In this document: piece after piece, positions 12,720 through 20,501 of the stretch
How the letters are laid out: each line of letters opens with the position of its first letter
Position numbering within the stretch: the first letter of the stretch is position 1
Assembly: GCA_913057145.1 (NCBI GenBank)
Contig: CAJXNJ010000012.1
Location: 1 to 34,382 of the forward strand
DNA: 34,382 nt
Direction: 5' to 3'
DNA from: an uncultured Ectothiorhodospiraceae bacterium
GTDB taxonomy: Bacteria > Pseudomonadota > Gammaproteobacteria > Nitrococcales > Nitrococcaceae
Program-made: the position numbers and the translations under genes
Notes under the pieces: generated by a model
What the model was told of the DNA's origin: nothing
What the model saw: only the letters and a program-made list of their open reading frames with translations
Database searches by the model: none

Positions 12720-12745
12720 ATGCGTCGGCCGTCCGGCCGGCGCAT
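12720..12745 (+). terminator. Strong hairpin between ilvC and pssA (no T-tract)
   Basis: An 11-bp stem, ATGCGTCGGCC with GGCCGGCGCAT (one G-T wobble), closes on the tetraloop GTCC. No run of T follows, so it is not a standard intrinsic terminator. It could stabilise the ilvNC mRNA 3' end, pause polymerase, or reduce read-through into pssA. Confidence 0.45.
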
Positions 12746-12762
12746 GGATACTCGAGGTCGCG

Positions 12763-13533
12763 ATGAGCGATTCCAAGCCTGAACAACGCCGTCCTCGACG
12801 GGGCATTTATCTGCTCCCCAACCTCATTACCACGCTCGCGCTATTCTTTGGCTTCTATGCCGTGGTCTCCGCACAGGGCGGTGCCTACGAGCTTGCCGCC
12901 ATTGCGATTTTTATCGCGATGCTGGCGGATGGCCTGGATGGCCGTGTTGCCAGACTGACCAACACGCAGAGTGATTTTGGCGTCCAGTACGACAGCATTG
13001 CCGATATGATTTCTTTTGGCATTGCACCGGCGCTGGTGGTCTATCTCTGGGCGCTGCAGGATCTCGCCGAGCTTGGCACGGTCCTCGGCAAGCTCGGTTG
13101 GCTCGCCGCTTTCATCTACACCGCCTGTGCCGCGTTGCGGCTTGCACGCTTTAACACGCAGGCCAGTACAGCCAGTCGCCGTCATTTCCAGGGTCTGCCG
13201 AGCCCTGCAGCGGCGGCGACACTGGCAGGGCTGGTCTGGGCGGGCGACCGTCTGGAATTCGGCGGCTGGCCGGCCGGTATTCCGGCGCTCATCATCACCA
13301 CGCTCGCCGGGATTCTCATGGTCAGCAACATCCGCTACGAGAGCTTCAAGGAAATCGATTTCCGCTATCGGGTGCCCTTTGTCGTCATGGTGCTTGGTGT
13401 GTTGGCCGTGGCCCTGATGTCGGTACACCCACCGTCGGTTCTGCTGGGGCTTGCGCTTTTGTACATGGGCTCGGGGCCGATTTTAACGGTGGTGCGGCGA
13501 CGGGAGCGTCGCAAACGCCGACAAGCGGGTTAG
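12763..13533 (+). CDS. pssA: CDP-diacylglycerol--serine O-phosphatidyltransferase
   Basis: The 256-residue membrane enzyme makes phosphatidylserine, the precursor of phosphatidylethanolamine. The CDP-alcohol phosphotransferase motif is complete: Asp56, Gly57, Ala63, Arg64, Gly73, Asp77 and Asp81, in DGLDGRVARLTNTQSDFG and its continuation. About seven or eight hydrophobic segments follow the basic N-terminus (EQRRPRRGIYLLPN). It is the integral-membrane type, not the E. coli phospholipase-D type. The ilvC-pssA order is shared with Pseudomonas. The C-terminus is strongly basic (RRRERRKRRQAG). Confidence 0.95.
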   Translation: MSDSKPEQRRPRRGIYLLPNLITTLALFFGFYAVVSAQGGAYELAAIAIFIAMLADGLDGRVARLTNTQSDFGVQYDSIADMISFGIAPALVVYLWALQDLAELGTVLGKLGWLAAFIYTACAALRLARFNTQASTASRRHFQGLPSPAAAATLAGLVWAGDRLEFGGWPAGIPALIITTLAGILMVSNIRYESFKEIDFRYRVPFVVMVLGVLAVALMSVHPPSVLLGLALLYMGSGPILTVVRRRERRKRRQAG

Positions 13534-13568
13534 AATGAAGACAAACGCAGTGAAGGGGTGAGTAGGCG

Positions 13569-15122
13569 ATGAGCGATGCAGACCGCTTGATAATTTTCGA
13601 CACCACGCTTCGCGACGGGGAACAGAGCCCTGGCGCATCGATGACGCGTGAGGAGAAGATTCGTATTGCCCGGGCCCTTGAGCGACTGCGTGTGGATATC
13701 ATCGAAGCCGGCTTCCCGGCGGCAAGCAATGGGGACTTCGAAGCGGTCAAGGCCGTTGCCGAGACCATCAAGGGCTCGCGTGTCTGCGGGCTTGCCCGTG
13801 CCAATGAAAAGGATATCGACCGCGCAGGTGAGGCCATCAAACCGGCCGCAGCGGGGCGGATTCATACCTTTATCGCCACCTCGCCGGTGCATATGGAGAA
13901 AAAGCTCCAGTTAAGCCCCGATGAAGTGGTTGAGCGGGCGGTGATGGCGGTCAAGCGGGCGCGCAATCTCTGCGATGACGTGGAGTTCTCGCCCGAGGAT
14001 GCCGGCCGCTCCGAGCCGGATTTCCTCTGCCGCATCATTGAGGCGGCCATCGCCGCGGGTGCCGGAACCATCAATATCCCGGATACCGTTGGGTACAACA
14101 TGCCGCGGCAGTTTGCCGGACTCATTCGCGAGCTGCGCGAGCGAGTCCCGAACTCTGACCAGGCGGTCTGGTCGGTGCATTGCCACAACGACCTCGGTGT
14201 GGCGGTCGCCAACTCGCTCGCCGCGGTGCGCGAAGGGGCGCGACAGGTCGAGTGCACCATTAACGGCCTGGGTGAGCGCGCCGGTAACGCCGCGCTCGAG
14301 GAGATCGTCATGGCGCTTCGCACGCGGCGTGACGACTTCCCTTGTGACACCCGCATCGAGACCCGTGAGATCCTGCCGACCTCGCGGCTCGTCTCCAATA
14401 TCACCGGGTTTCAGGTCCAGCCGAACAAGGCCATTGTCGGTGTGAATGCTTTCGCGCATGAGTCGGGGATTCACCAGGACGGTGTCCTCAAGCACCGCGA
14501 GACCTACGAGATCATGCGGGCCGAGGATGTCGGCTGGGGTACCAACCGGATGGTGCTTGGCAAGCACTCCGGGCGTAATGCCTTTCGCAGCCGCTGCGAA
14601 GAGCTCGGCATTGCCTTTGATACCGCCGAGCAGCTCAATGAAGCCTTCCAGCGCTTCAAGGAGCTTGCGGATAAAAAGCACGAGATCTTCGATGAGGACC
14701 TCCAGGCCCTTGCCACCGAGGCAGTCGCTGCACTTGAAGAAGAGCAGAGCGTCTCGCTGGTGGCTTTTCGCTGCTGCTCGGAGACCGGTGAGACACCGGT
14801 GGCCGATGTCACCCTGAAAGTCGACGGCGAGGAGAAGAAAAGCTCCGCGGCCGGCGATGGTCCGGTGGATGCGGCATTCAAGGCCATCGACAGTCTTCTC
14901 GAGGTGCGCGCCGAGCTGCTGCTCTACTCGGTGAATAACATCACCACCGGCACCGATGCCCAGGGCGAGGTCACCGTGCGTCTGGAGCGCGGCGGCCGGG
15001 TGGTCAACGGTCAGGGTTCGGATACGGATATCGTGATCGCCTCGGCCAAGGCCTATCTCAATGCGCTTAATCGACTGCGCACCAGCGCCGGGCGCACGCA
15101 TCCCCAGGCGGAAGGCGTCTGA
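13569..15122 (+). CDS. leuA: 2-Isopropylmalate synthase
   Basis: The 517-residue enzyme condenses 2-oxoisovalerate with acetyl-CoA, the committed step of leucine synthesis. The TIM-barrel catalytic domain shows [13 protein letters not shown] at residues 9-21, the metal-binding HCHNDLG, and [23 protein letters not shown] and GKHSGRNAF follow in the linker. Residues from about 390 form the regulatory LeuA dimer domain, which normally confers leucine feedback inhibition. The start ATG at 13569 follows a GGGGTGAG region. The gene sits 35 bases after pssA and 21 bases before holD. Confidence 0.97.
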   Translation: MSDADRLIIFDTTLRDGEQSPGASMTREEKIRIARALERLRVDIIEAGFPAASNGDFEAVKAVAETIKGSRVCGLARANEKDIDRAGEAIKPAAAGRIHTFIATSPVHMEKKLQLSPDEVVERAVMAVKRARNLCDDVEFSPEDAGRSEPDFLCRIIEAAIAAGAGTINIPDTVGYNMPRQFAGLIRELRERVPNSDQAVWSVHCHNDLGVAVANSLAAVREGARQVECTINGLGERAGNAALEEIVMALRTRRDDFPCDTRIETREILPTSRLVSNITGFQVQPNKAIVGVNAFAHESGIHQDGVLKHRETYEIMRAEDVGWGTNRMVLGKHSGRNAFRSRCEELGIAFDTAEQLNEAFQRFKELADKKHEIFDEDLQALATEAVAALEEEQSVSLVAFRCCSETGETPVADVTLKVDGEEKKSSAAGDGPVDAAFKAIDSLLEVRAELLLYSVNNITTGTDAQGEVTVRLERGGRVVNGQGSDTDIVIASAKAYLNALNRLRTSAGRTHPQAEGV

Positions 15123-15143
15123 GCAAGGCTCGGTGGTCTGAGC

Positions 15144-15638
15144 ATGCTCGATGCACGCCGCCACCGGTTGCTGGCCGCCATGGGGATTACCCCCTGGCGG
15201 CTGCGTGACGCCGCAGAGCCAGTCACCGAAGATGCACCGCCGGAGGAGCTGCAGCGGCTGCATCTGCCTCTCGCCGGTGACCATGCCGGGCAGATACTCG
15301 AAGTGGTGGGCGACAGTCTTGATGAGCCCGAGGTAGCCAAGCTTCTGGCCGCCATGCTGGCCGCCATTGATCTTGACCTGGCAACGGCACGGCCTGCCGC
15401 CGGCAGCAGCGCCGCCCCGCGGGCCATACTGGCCTTTGGTGATAAAGCCGCCTCTGATCTGACCGGCAGCCAGGCCGGTGTCGCTGCGCTGCGTGGCGGC
15501 TGGCAGCAGAGACAATCGGATGACACCGCGCTTATCGTCACCCATCACCCGGCTCGATTACTGGCGCAGAAATCGCTCAAGGCCGAAGCCTGGGCGGATC
15601 TGCAGCGGTTGCAGGCGGCATTGCGGGAGTCGGCATGA
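15144..15638 (+). CDS. holD: DNA polymerase III psi subunit, divergent HolD
   Basis: This 164-residue protein begins DARRHRLLAAMGITPWRLRDA, which aligns with the E. coli HolD opening (RRDWQLQQLGITQWSLR), the part that binds chi (HolC). The rest is poorly conserved. Near the C-terminus, THHPARLLAQKSLKAEAWADL resembles both the HolD tail and the His-Pro motif of family 4/5 uracil-DNA glycosylases; psi is, as I recall, a degenerate relative of that fold. The next gene is rimI, overlapping by ATGA, and holD-rimI is also the E. coli order. A catalytically active glycosylase is unlikely because the other glycosylase motifs are not seen. Confidence 0.7.
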   Translation: MLDARRHRLLAAMGITPWRLRDAAEPVTEDAPPEELQRLHLPLAGDHAGQILEVVGDSLDEPEVAKLLAAMLAAIDLDLATARPAAGSSAAPRAILAFGDKAASDLTGSQAGVAALRGGWQQRQSDDTALIVTHHPARLLAQKSLKAEAWADLQRLQAALRESA

Positions 15639-16123
15639 GTGCCGATGCGGCCGGATTTCTCCCGGTGATACGGCCGATGCGCCCGGCGGATCTCGAGGCC
15701 GTGCACGGGGTAGAGACCCGGGCCTACGACTATCCCTGGACGGCAACCATCTTCAGTGACTGCCTTCGCATGGGTTATGAATGCTGGGTGCAGCTCGCCA
15801 CCGACCATATCGTCGGGCATTTCGTGCTCGCGATGGGCCCGGGCGAGGCTCATGTGCTCAACCTCGCCATTCATCCGGGCTGGCATAACCGCGGCCTCGG
15901 TCGCTCGCTACTCTCACGGGCGCTTGAGCGCGCCGAGGAGCTTGGCGCCGAGTCGGTCTTCCTGGAGGTCCGGCCAAGCAATGCACCGGCGGTGCATCTC
16001 TACCGCAGCCTGGGGTTTCGTCGTGTCGGGCGGCGCCGTGACTATTATCCCTGCGAGCAGGGGCGCGAAGATGCGTTTGTCATGCGTTATGACCTGCGCG
16101 AGGTGGCCCCGCCGGGGCGCTGA
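15635..16123 (+). CDS. rimI: Ribosomal protein S18-alanine N-acetyltransferase
   Basis: The 162-residue GNAT enzyme acetylates the N-terminal alanine of ribosomal protein S18. The acetyl-CoA loop is HNRGLGRSLL (R/Q-x-x-G-x-G/A), preceded by VLNLAIHPGW. The RimI-type C-terminal block FLEVRPSNAPAVHLYRSLGF and RRRDYYPCEQGREDAFVM is intact. It has about ten more N-terminal residues than E. coli RimI. It overlaps holD by four bases and the MFS gene by one base (TGATG), indicating tight translational coupling. Confidence 0.93.
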   Translation: MSADAAGFLPVIRPMRPADLEAVHGVETRAYDYPWTATIFSDCLRMGYECWVQLATDHIVGHFVLAMGPGEAHVLNLAIHPGWHNRGLGRSLLSRALERAEELGAESVFLEVRPSNAPAVHLYRSLGFRRVGRRRDYYPCEQGREDAFVMRYDLREVAPPGR

Positions 16124-17379
16124 TGGCTCAGTCATCAGGGTCGCGACGCAAGGTCTGGTCGTGGGCTTTTTATGATTGGGCCAACTCCGGATTTGCCACG
16201 GTTGTCCTTGCCGGATTCTTCCCGATTCTCTTTCAGGATTACTGGAGTGCCGATGTGCCCGCGGCCGAGGCCAATCTGCGCCTTGGCTGGGCGAATGGAT
16301 TGGCAAGCCTCGTTATTATCGCCATCGCGCCTTTAATCGGGGCGCTTGCCGACCGAGCCGGCTGGCGCAAGCGCTCATTGCTGCTCTTCGCCCTGCCGGC
16401 CGCCGCGCTCACCATCGCGCTTGCCTTTGTCCCGCAGGGCCTCTGGTGGCTGGCGGCAGCGGTCTTTCTGCTGGCGACGGTCGGTTTCATGGCCGCGAAT
16501 CTTTTTTATGACTCACTGCTGATCAGCGTTGCCGCCCCGGCCGAGCGCCATTTTGTCTCCGGGCTTGGCTTCGGGCTTGGTTATCTGGGCGGGGGGCTGC
16601 TGTATCTTGGTTGTGTGATTGCGGTGCTGCAGCCGCAGTGGTTTGGGCTGGATGGGCCCTTGCAGGCAGCGCTTGCTGCCTTTGTCCTCACCGGTGTCTG
16701 GTGGGCCGTTTTCACCCTGCCGCTGCTGCGTGGTGTCCCGGAGCCAAGCGTGGTCAGAGGCGGTGTGGTCAGCCTTGGTGGCGGGCTGCGGCAAGTGGGA
16801 GAGACCCTGCGCCACTTGCGCGCCCACCGTGCGGTGTGGCTTTTTCTGCTTGCCTATTGGCTTTATATCGATGGGGTGGGGACCACCATTCGCATGGCCG
16901 TTGCCTATGGCCGTGCGCTTGGTTTTGAGCAGAATGACCTCATTGTCGCACTGCTCATCACCCAGTTTGTCGGCTTTCCTGCCGCGATTGCCATGGGATC
17001 CATCGGTACCCGCATCGGTGCGCGATCTGCCATTCTGCTGGCCCTTGCCGGGTATATCGGCATCTGTATTTGGGCTGCGTTCATTCGCGCGCCCTGGGAG
17101 TTTTTTGCCATCGCTGCGCTGGTGGGGCTTGTGCAGGGGGGTGTGCAGTCCCTGAGCCGGTCACTTTATGCCGGATTGATCCCTGCCGAGCGGGCAGGCG
17201 AGTTCTTCGGGCTTTATAATCTGCTGGGTAAGTCAGCGGCACTGATCGGCCCGCCCCTTTTTGGCCTGTTGGGCGTGTGGTTTGGTGATGTGCGCTATTC
17301 GATGCTGGCACTGATTGTTCTGTTTTTGGCGGGGGCTTTGTTGCTGACCCGCGTTGATTTAAGGGAATCCGATTCATGA
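16123..17379 (+). CDS. MFS transporter of the UMF1/Atg22-like family
   Basis: The 418-residue protein has about twelve hydrophobic segments and the family hallmark WAFYDWANSGFATVVLAGFFP at residues 14-34. An MFS loop follows (GALADRAGWRKRS, residues 73-85), then GLGYLGGGLLYLG and the late PAERAGEFFGLYNLLGKSAA. Bacterial members are inner-membrane transporters of unknown substrate; the yeast relative Atg22 is linked to vacuolar amino-acid efflux. It lies in a run with leuA, holD and rimI, but that context does not reveal the substrate. It overlaps the DUF2970 gene by ATGA. Confidence 0.88.
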   Translation: MAQSSGSRRKVWSWAFYDWANSGFATVVLAGFFPILFQDYWSADVPAAEANLRLGWANGLASLVIIAIAPLIGALADRAGWRKRSLLLFALPAAALTIALAFVPQGLWWLAAAVFLLATVGFMAANLFYDSLLISVAAPAERHFVSGLGFGLGYLGGGLLYLGCVIAVLQPQWFGLDGPLQAALAAFVLTGVWWAVFTLPLLRGVPEPSVVRGGVVSLGGGLRQVGETLRHLRAHRAVWLFLLAYWLYIDGVGTTIRMAVAYGRALGFEQNDLIVALLITQFVGFPAAIAMGSIGTRIGARSAILLALAGYIGICIWAAFIRAPWEFFAIAALVGLVQGGVQSLSRSLYAGLIPAERAGEFFGLYNLLGKSAALIGPPLFGLLGVWFGDVRYSMLALIVLFLAGALLLTRVDLRESDS

Positions 17380-17603
17380 GTGATGCTGAGAAGCCCCAAG
17401 AGGAGCCGCCACGGCTTTCTTTCTGGCAGACCCTCTGGAGCACGGCGGCCGCGGCTTTTGGCGTGCAGACCGAAGATGCCCGCAAGCGTGATTTCAGTCA
17501 CGGCAACCCCGCGAACTTCATCCTCGCAGGCGTGGTTTTTACCGTGATTTTTGTCATCGCCCTGGTGGTGATCGTCAAGCTCGTGCTCAGCAACGTCGGC
17601 TGA
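17376..17603 (+). CDS. DUF2970 small membrane protein
   Basis: The 75-residue protein has a polar N-terminus, then SFWQTLWSTAAAAFGVQTEDARKRDF, which is the DUF2970 signature. It ends with one transmembrane helix (about residues 48-70). It is probably a single-pass inner-membrane protein of unknown role. It is coupled to the MFS gene by an ATGA overlap and its last 17 bases overlap the convergent symporter gene. Confidence 0.85.
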   Translation: MSDAEKPQEEPPRLSFWQTLWSTAAAAFGVQTEDARKRDFSHGNPANFILAGVVFTVIFVIALVVIVKLVLSNVG

Positions 17604-18978
17604 ATCGCTCGGTCAGCGTCAGCACTCCGGTGGCAAGGCCGGAGGCGATCAAGGCCCCGGCAAACGGGCCGAGCGTTGGAATGGCATCCGGAAAGCTCGC
17701 GGCCAGCAGGCCCGCGCTCAGGCTGCCGCCGGTAATGCTGCCGGGCAGAATGGCGCCTGCAACACCCGCAATGGCACCGGCAATGGCCGCACGCGTCGAC
17801 ACCGAACGCGCCAGTCCGCTTAAAAGCGGGATGACGGCTGTGGCACAGAGCAGATCGGCAATCAGGAATAGACGCAGCACCGAGACCTGTTGTAGGGCAA
17901 GGATGACAACCGGGAGCATGAGCAGTGCCGAGAGCCAGCGTGCGCCCATGAGCCCGAGCCGCCCACCGCTCTCGCTCACCCCCAGTGAGACCAGGGCGTT
18001 CTGCAGGGTATCCACGGACGAGGCGACCAGGGTGATGGCAAGTACCAGTGCCGGCAGTGTAATCCAGCCCGGAGCGGTCTGAATGAGGGCAAAAAACGGA
18101 ATCGGCGGAGTGCCGAGTTCCAGTCCGCGAGCCGCTGCCAGCATCCCTGCCCCGCCGAGCAACATCACAACGATCACGGTCAGCCCGCCGCCGATCATCG
18201 CGCCGCGCTTGAGCGCCTGAACATCCTCCGCGGCCCAGACCCGCTGCCAGTAGCCCTGATGGAAAAGATTGGCCGCGGTGACGGCGATAATCAGCGTCAG
18301 CGCCACGCCAAGGGCGCTGGCTGCTGGTGGATAATTGAGCGTGACAGCCGTGGCGCTGGTGGTGAGCGCCGTGCCCGGCAGGAGATTCAGTGCAGCGGCG
18401 GCAACCAGGCCCATCAACGCGAGCAGCAGCCATGCCTGCCAACGGTCGGTCAGCAGGCTCGCGCGCAGTCCGCCAAGGGTGGTGTAGACGAGGGTGGCGG
18501 CTGCCACGGCGATAATGACGGCCTGGCCGTTCAGGCCTGAGAGCAGTTGCGTGATCGCGCCGATGGCGGTGAGCTCCGCGGCGAGAAAGCAGAGCATATA
18601 GCCCACGGAGAGCACCGCGGTGTAGCGGCGAAAACCATTGCCGAATCGCGCTGCGGCAAATTCGGTGAGGCTGCGGCCCTGAGGCAGTCGTCGGCGTATC
18701 GCAGAACCCGCCCAGGCCAGGATGATGAAAGGCAACGCCGAGCCGAGGGCATAACCGGCGATGGCGATCGGCCCGACAAAGGCGCCGACCTCCGGGGGAG
18801 CAAACAATATCCAGGCCCCCATGCCGGAGGCGAGAAAGGAAAGTCCGAGGGTGGCGCCGCGCTGACTGGCCCGGGCGGTGAGATAGTCATCAAGGCCCTG
18901 GGCGTGGCGTACGCGCAGTCCGAGTCCGATAAAAAAGATAAGCGCTGCCGCAATGGCAGCCATGCTGATCATGGGCAT
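17587..18978 (-). CDS. Sodium:solute symporter (SSS family), TPP-riboswitch controlled; probable thiamin/precursor transporter
   Basis: The 463-residue protein has about 12-13 transmembrane segments and SSS-family features. These include GLGLRVRHAQGLDDYLTARA near residue 18, ASGMGAWILFAPPEVGAF near 50, and GYALGSALPFIILAW near 75. On sequence alone the substrate is unclear; relatives carry pantothenate, proline or nucleobases. The TPP riboswitch immediately upstream links it to thiamin. Rodionov and colleagues predicted such THI-element-linked SSS transporters in proteobacteria and named them ThiV. ATG at 18978 follows GGAGGAA seven bases upstream, and that ribosome-binding site is part of the riboswitch. 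Import of thiamin or its pyrimidine is the best guess. Confidence 0.85.
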   Translation of the reverse strand: MPMISMAAIAAALIFFIGLGLRVRHAQGLDDYLTARASQRGATLGLSFLASGMGAWILFAPPEVGAFVGPIAIAGYALGSALPFIILAWAGSAIRRRLPQGRSLTEFAAARFGNGFRRYTAVLSVGYMLCFLAAELTAIGAITQLLSGLNGQAVIIAVAAATLVYTTLGGLRASLLTDRWQAWLLLALMGLVAAAALNLLPGTALTTSATAVTLNYPPAASALGVALTLIIAVTAANLFHQGYWQRVWAAEDVQALKRGAMIGGGLTVIVVMLLGGAGMLAAARGLELGTPPIPFFALIQTAPGWITLPALVLAITLVASSVDTLQNALVSLGVSESGGRLGLMGARWLSALLMLPVVILALQQVSVLRLFLIADLLCATAVIPLLSGLARSVSTRAAIAGAIAGVAGAILPGSITGGSLSAGLLAASFPDAIPTLGPFAGALIASGLATGVLTLTERFSRRC

Positions 18979-19067
18979 GTCGCACTTCCTCCGCCGGTAT
19001 GATCCGGTTCAGGTTCCAGGGTCAGCGCCGCTTGACGCACTCTCAGTCCAAAGACTCCCCTGGCGAC
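18979..19067 (-). promoter_or_regulatory. TPP riboswitch (THI element)
   Basis: Read on the minus strand, the element starts with GTCGC (19063-19067), which pairs with GCGAC at 18979-18983 right before the ATG to form P1. Next come CAGGGGAGTC and the invariant CTGAGAG (19040-19046) of the pyrimidine-sensor arm. The pyrophosphate-sensor consensus follows: GAACCTGAACCGGATCATAC, then CGGCGGAGGAAG. The Shine-Dalgarno GGAGGAA is inside the conserved 3' segment and P1 closes directly on the start codon. Ligand binding should therefore hide the ribosome-binding site and block translation of the symporter. Confidence 0.93.
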
Positions 19068-19093
19068 GGGTTTCAGGTTGTATGAACGTGTTC

Positions 19094-19123
19094 AGTATGC
19101 CGTCACGGGAATGGCATCAGCAA
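19094..19123 (-). promoter_or_regulatory. Candidate promoter for the riboswitch-symporter transcript
   Basis: On the minus strand TTGCTG (19118-19123) and CATACT (19094-19099) are 18 bases apart. They would start transcription near 19087, about 20 bases before the riboswitch. The hexamers are only moderate matches (three and four of six). Confidence 0.3.
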
Positions 19124-19160
19124 ATGCTAAGCTGGCGACTTCGGGAAAAGGAGTGCGGCG

Positions 19161-20501
19161 ATGAAGATCAGTTGGCGATGGTTGGTGGGCGCGGTGTTGC
19201 TGCTCGTCGGTCTGGCGGCAGCGGCAGTGCCGGTGATAAGCGGTATCCAGGCCGAGCGGGTCTTCAAGGAGCAGGTTGCGCTCATGGACGCCTCGCTCAA
19301 TGCCGAACTCGGGCCGGGCGCTCGGGCCGCTGTGAGCACTTATGACCGCGGGCTCTACCGCACCGACACACAAACTCGCATTGAGCTGCCGGCCGAGCTT
19401 TTGCCGCGCTCATGGCGGCGTTCGATGGAGCTGCCGGACGGCCCGGTTGTCTTCATGCTCGACCAGCAGCTGCGCCATGGGCTGGGGCGGATCAACTTTG
19501 ATGGCTACCTGCGGCCGGAGGGGGTCACCGAGGCCCTGCTCAACCGCCTGGGCGGCGGGGCGGAGTCGATTCGCCTGCAGGGTGCAATGGGCGTCGGTGA
19601 GCAGTCAGTCACGCTTGAGACCGATCGGCTGAGCGGTCTGATTGACCCTTTGCAGGCGATCACACTCACCCTGGAGCCGCTGGTATTTGTCGCGACCTAT
19701 CGCGATGCCGATGCCGCGTTGACCACGGATCTCGACTGGCCGGGCGCGGTCATTCGTTCAGAGCGCGAGGAGGCTGAGTTGCGCGCCGAAGGCATTCAGT
19801 CCGCGATGACCGGCCGATTGGTGGCGGGCAGTCTTTTTGACGGTGTCTGGGTGGGGGATAGTGAGCTCACCGTGGATAGCCTCTCGGCCCGGCAGCCTGG
19901 GGTGCAGCCGGCTTCGGTGAGTGATGTGAAGCTACTCGGGCGCAGTGGGGTCGATGAGCGGGAAAAGCTCACCGGCGAAGTCGAGCTTACCTGGCAGGAT
20001 TTATCACTGCCGGATGTGCCGACCACCCGCGGTGAGCTGGGTGTGCGGGTGGCGGGTTTTGACCCCGAAGCCATGCTCGCTTTCTCACGACTCGCGCAGA
20101 CGATGAATGAGGCGGATATTGAATCCTTCGCCGGGCAGGCCGCCATAGCCGATCTGCTCGCCGATGGCGCGACCCTGAGCATGCCGGTGTTACGCGTTGA
20201 ATCCGTTGCCGGGCAGGGGTTTGGCGGCTCGGCCAATCTGCTCGTCCAGCCGCAGTTTGCCGATCAGCTGCGTGCGGGTGTCACCGGCATGCCCCTGCTG
20301 CGCTCGATCGAAATGGAAGCCGAGGGCGGGATTGATGCTGCGCTGATTGACGTTCTGCCGGCCGAGCAGCAGCTCTGGGCACGTCAGCTCGAAGGCTTCG
20401 GGCTGCTGCGACGTGAAGATGACCAGCTCCGCGCCCGAATGAATCTCTCGGGCGGTGTGTTGAGCGTCAATGGCCTGACCTGGTGGGATATCAGCCGTTA
20501 G
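19161..20501 (+). CDS. DUF945 family (YdgA-like) membrane-anchored protein
   Basis: The 446-residue protein starts with a cytoplasmic MKISWRW and one hydrophobic anchor (residues 8-28), leaving a large periplasmic part. [19 protein letters not shown] near residue 60 and the beta-rich repeat character match the DUF945/YdgA family. Such proteins are related in style to AsmA-like envelope proteins, but their function is not established. The ATG follows an AAAGGAG ribosome-binding site. It is divergent from the riboswitch-symporter unit and its stop overlaps the valS stop by four bases. Confidence 0.8.
   Translation: MKISWRWLVGAVLLLVGLAAAAVPVISGIQAERVFKEQVALMDASLNAELGPGARAAVSTYDRGLYRTDTQTRIELPAELLPRSWRRSMELPDGPVVFMLDQQLRHGLGRINFDGYLRPEGVTEALLNRLGGGAESIRLQGAMGVGEQSVTLETDRLSGLIDPLQAITLTLEPLVFVATYRDADAALTTDLDWPGAVIRSEREEAELRAEGIQSAMTGRLVAGSLFDGVWVGDSELTVDSLSARQPGVQPASVSDVKLLGRSGVDEREKLTGEVELTWQDLSLPDVPTTRGELGVRVAGFDPEAMLAFSRLAQTMNEADIESFAGQAAIADLLADGATLSMPVLRVESVAGQGFGGSANLLVQPQFADQLRAGVTGMPLLRSIEMEAEGGIDAALIDVLPAEQQLWARQLEGFGLLRREDDQLRARMNLSGGVLSVNGLTWWDISR

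Noticed and set aside
13911-15548. 545-codon open frame on the minus strand opposite leuA and holD
   Set aside because: It lies antisense to clearly conserved leuA and holD and its translation has no recognisable motif; long antisense frames are expected in GC-rich coding DNA.
18259-19002. Plus-strand frames opposite the sodium symporter and riboswitch
   Set aside because: They are antisense to a well-supported membrane protein and riboswitch; no independent coding evidence.
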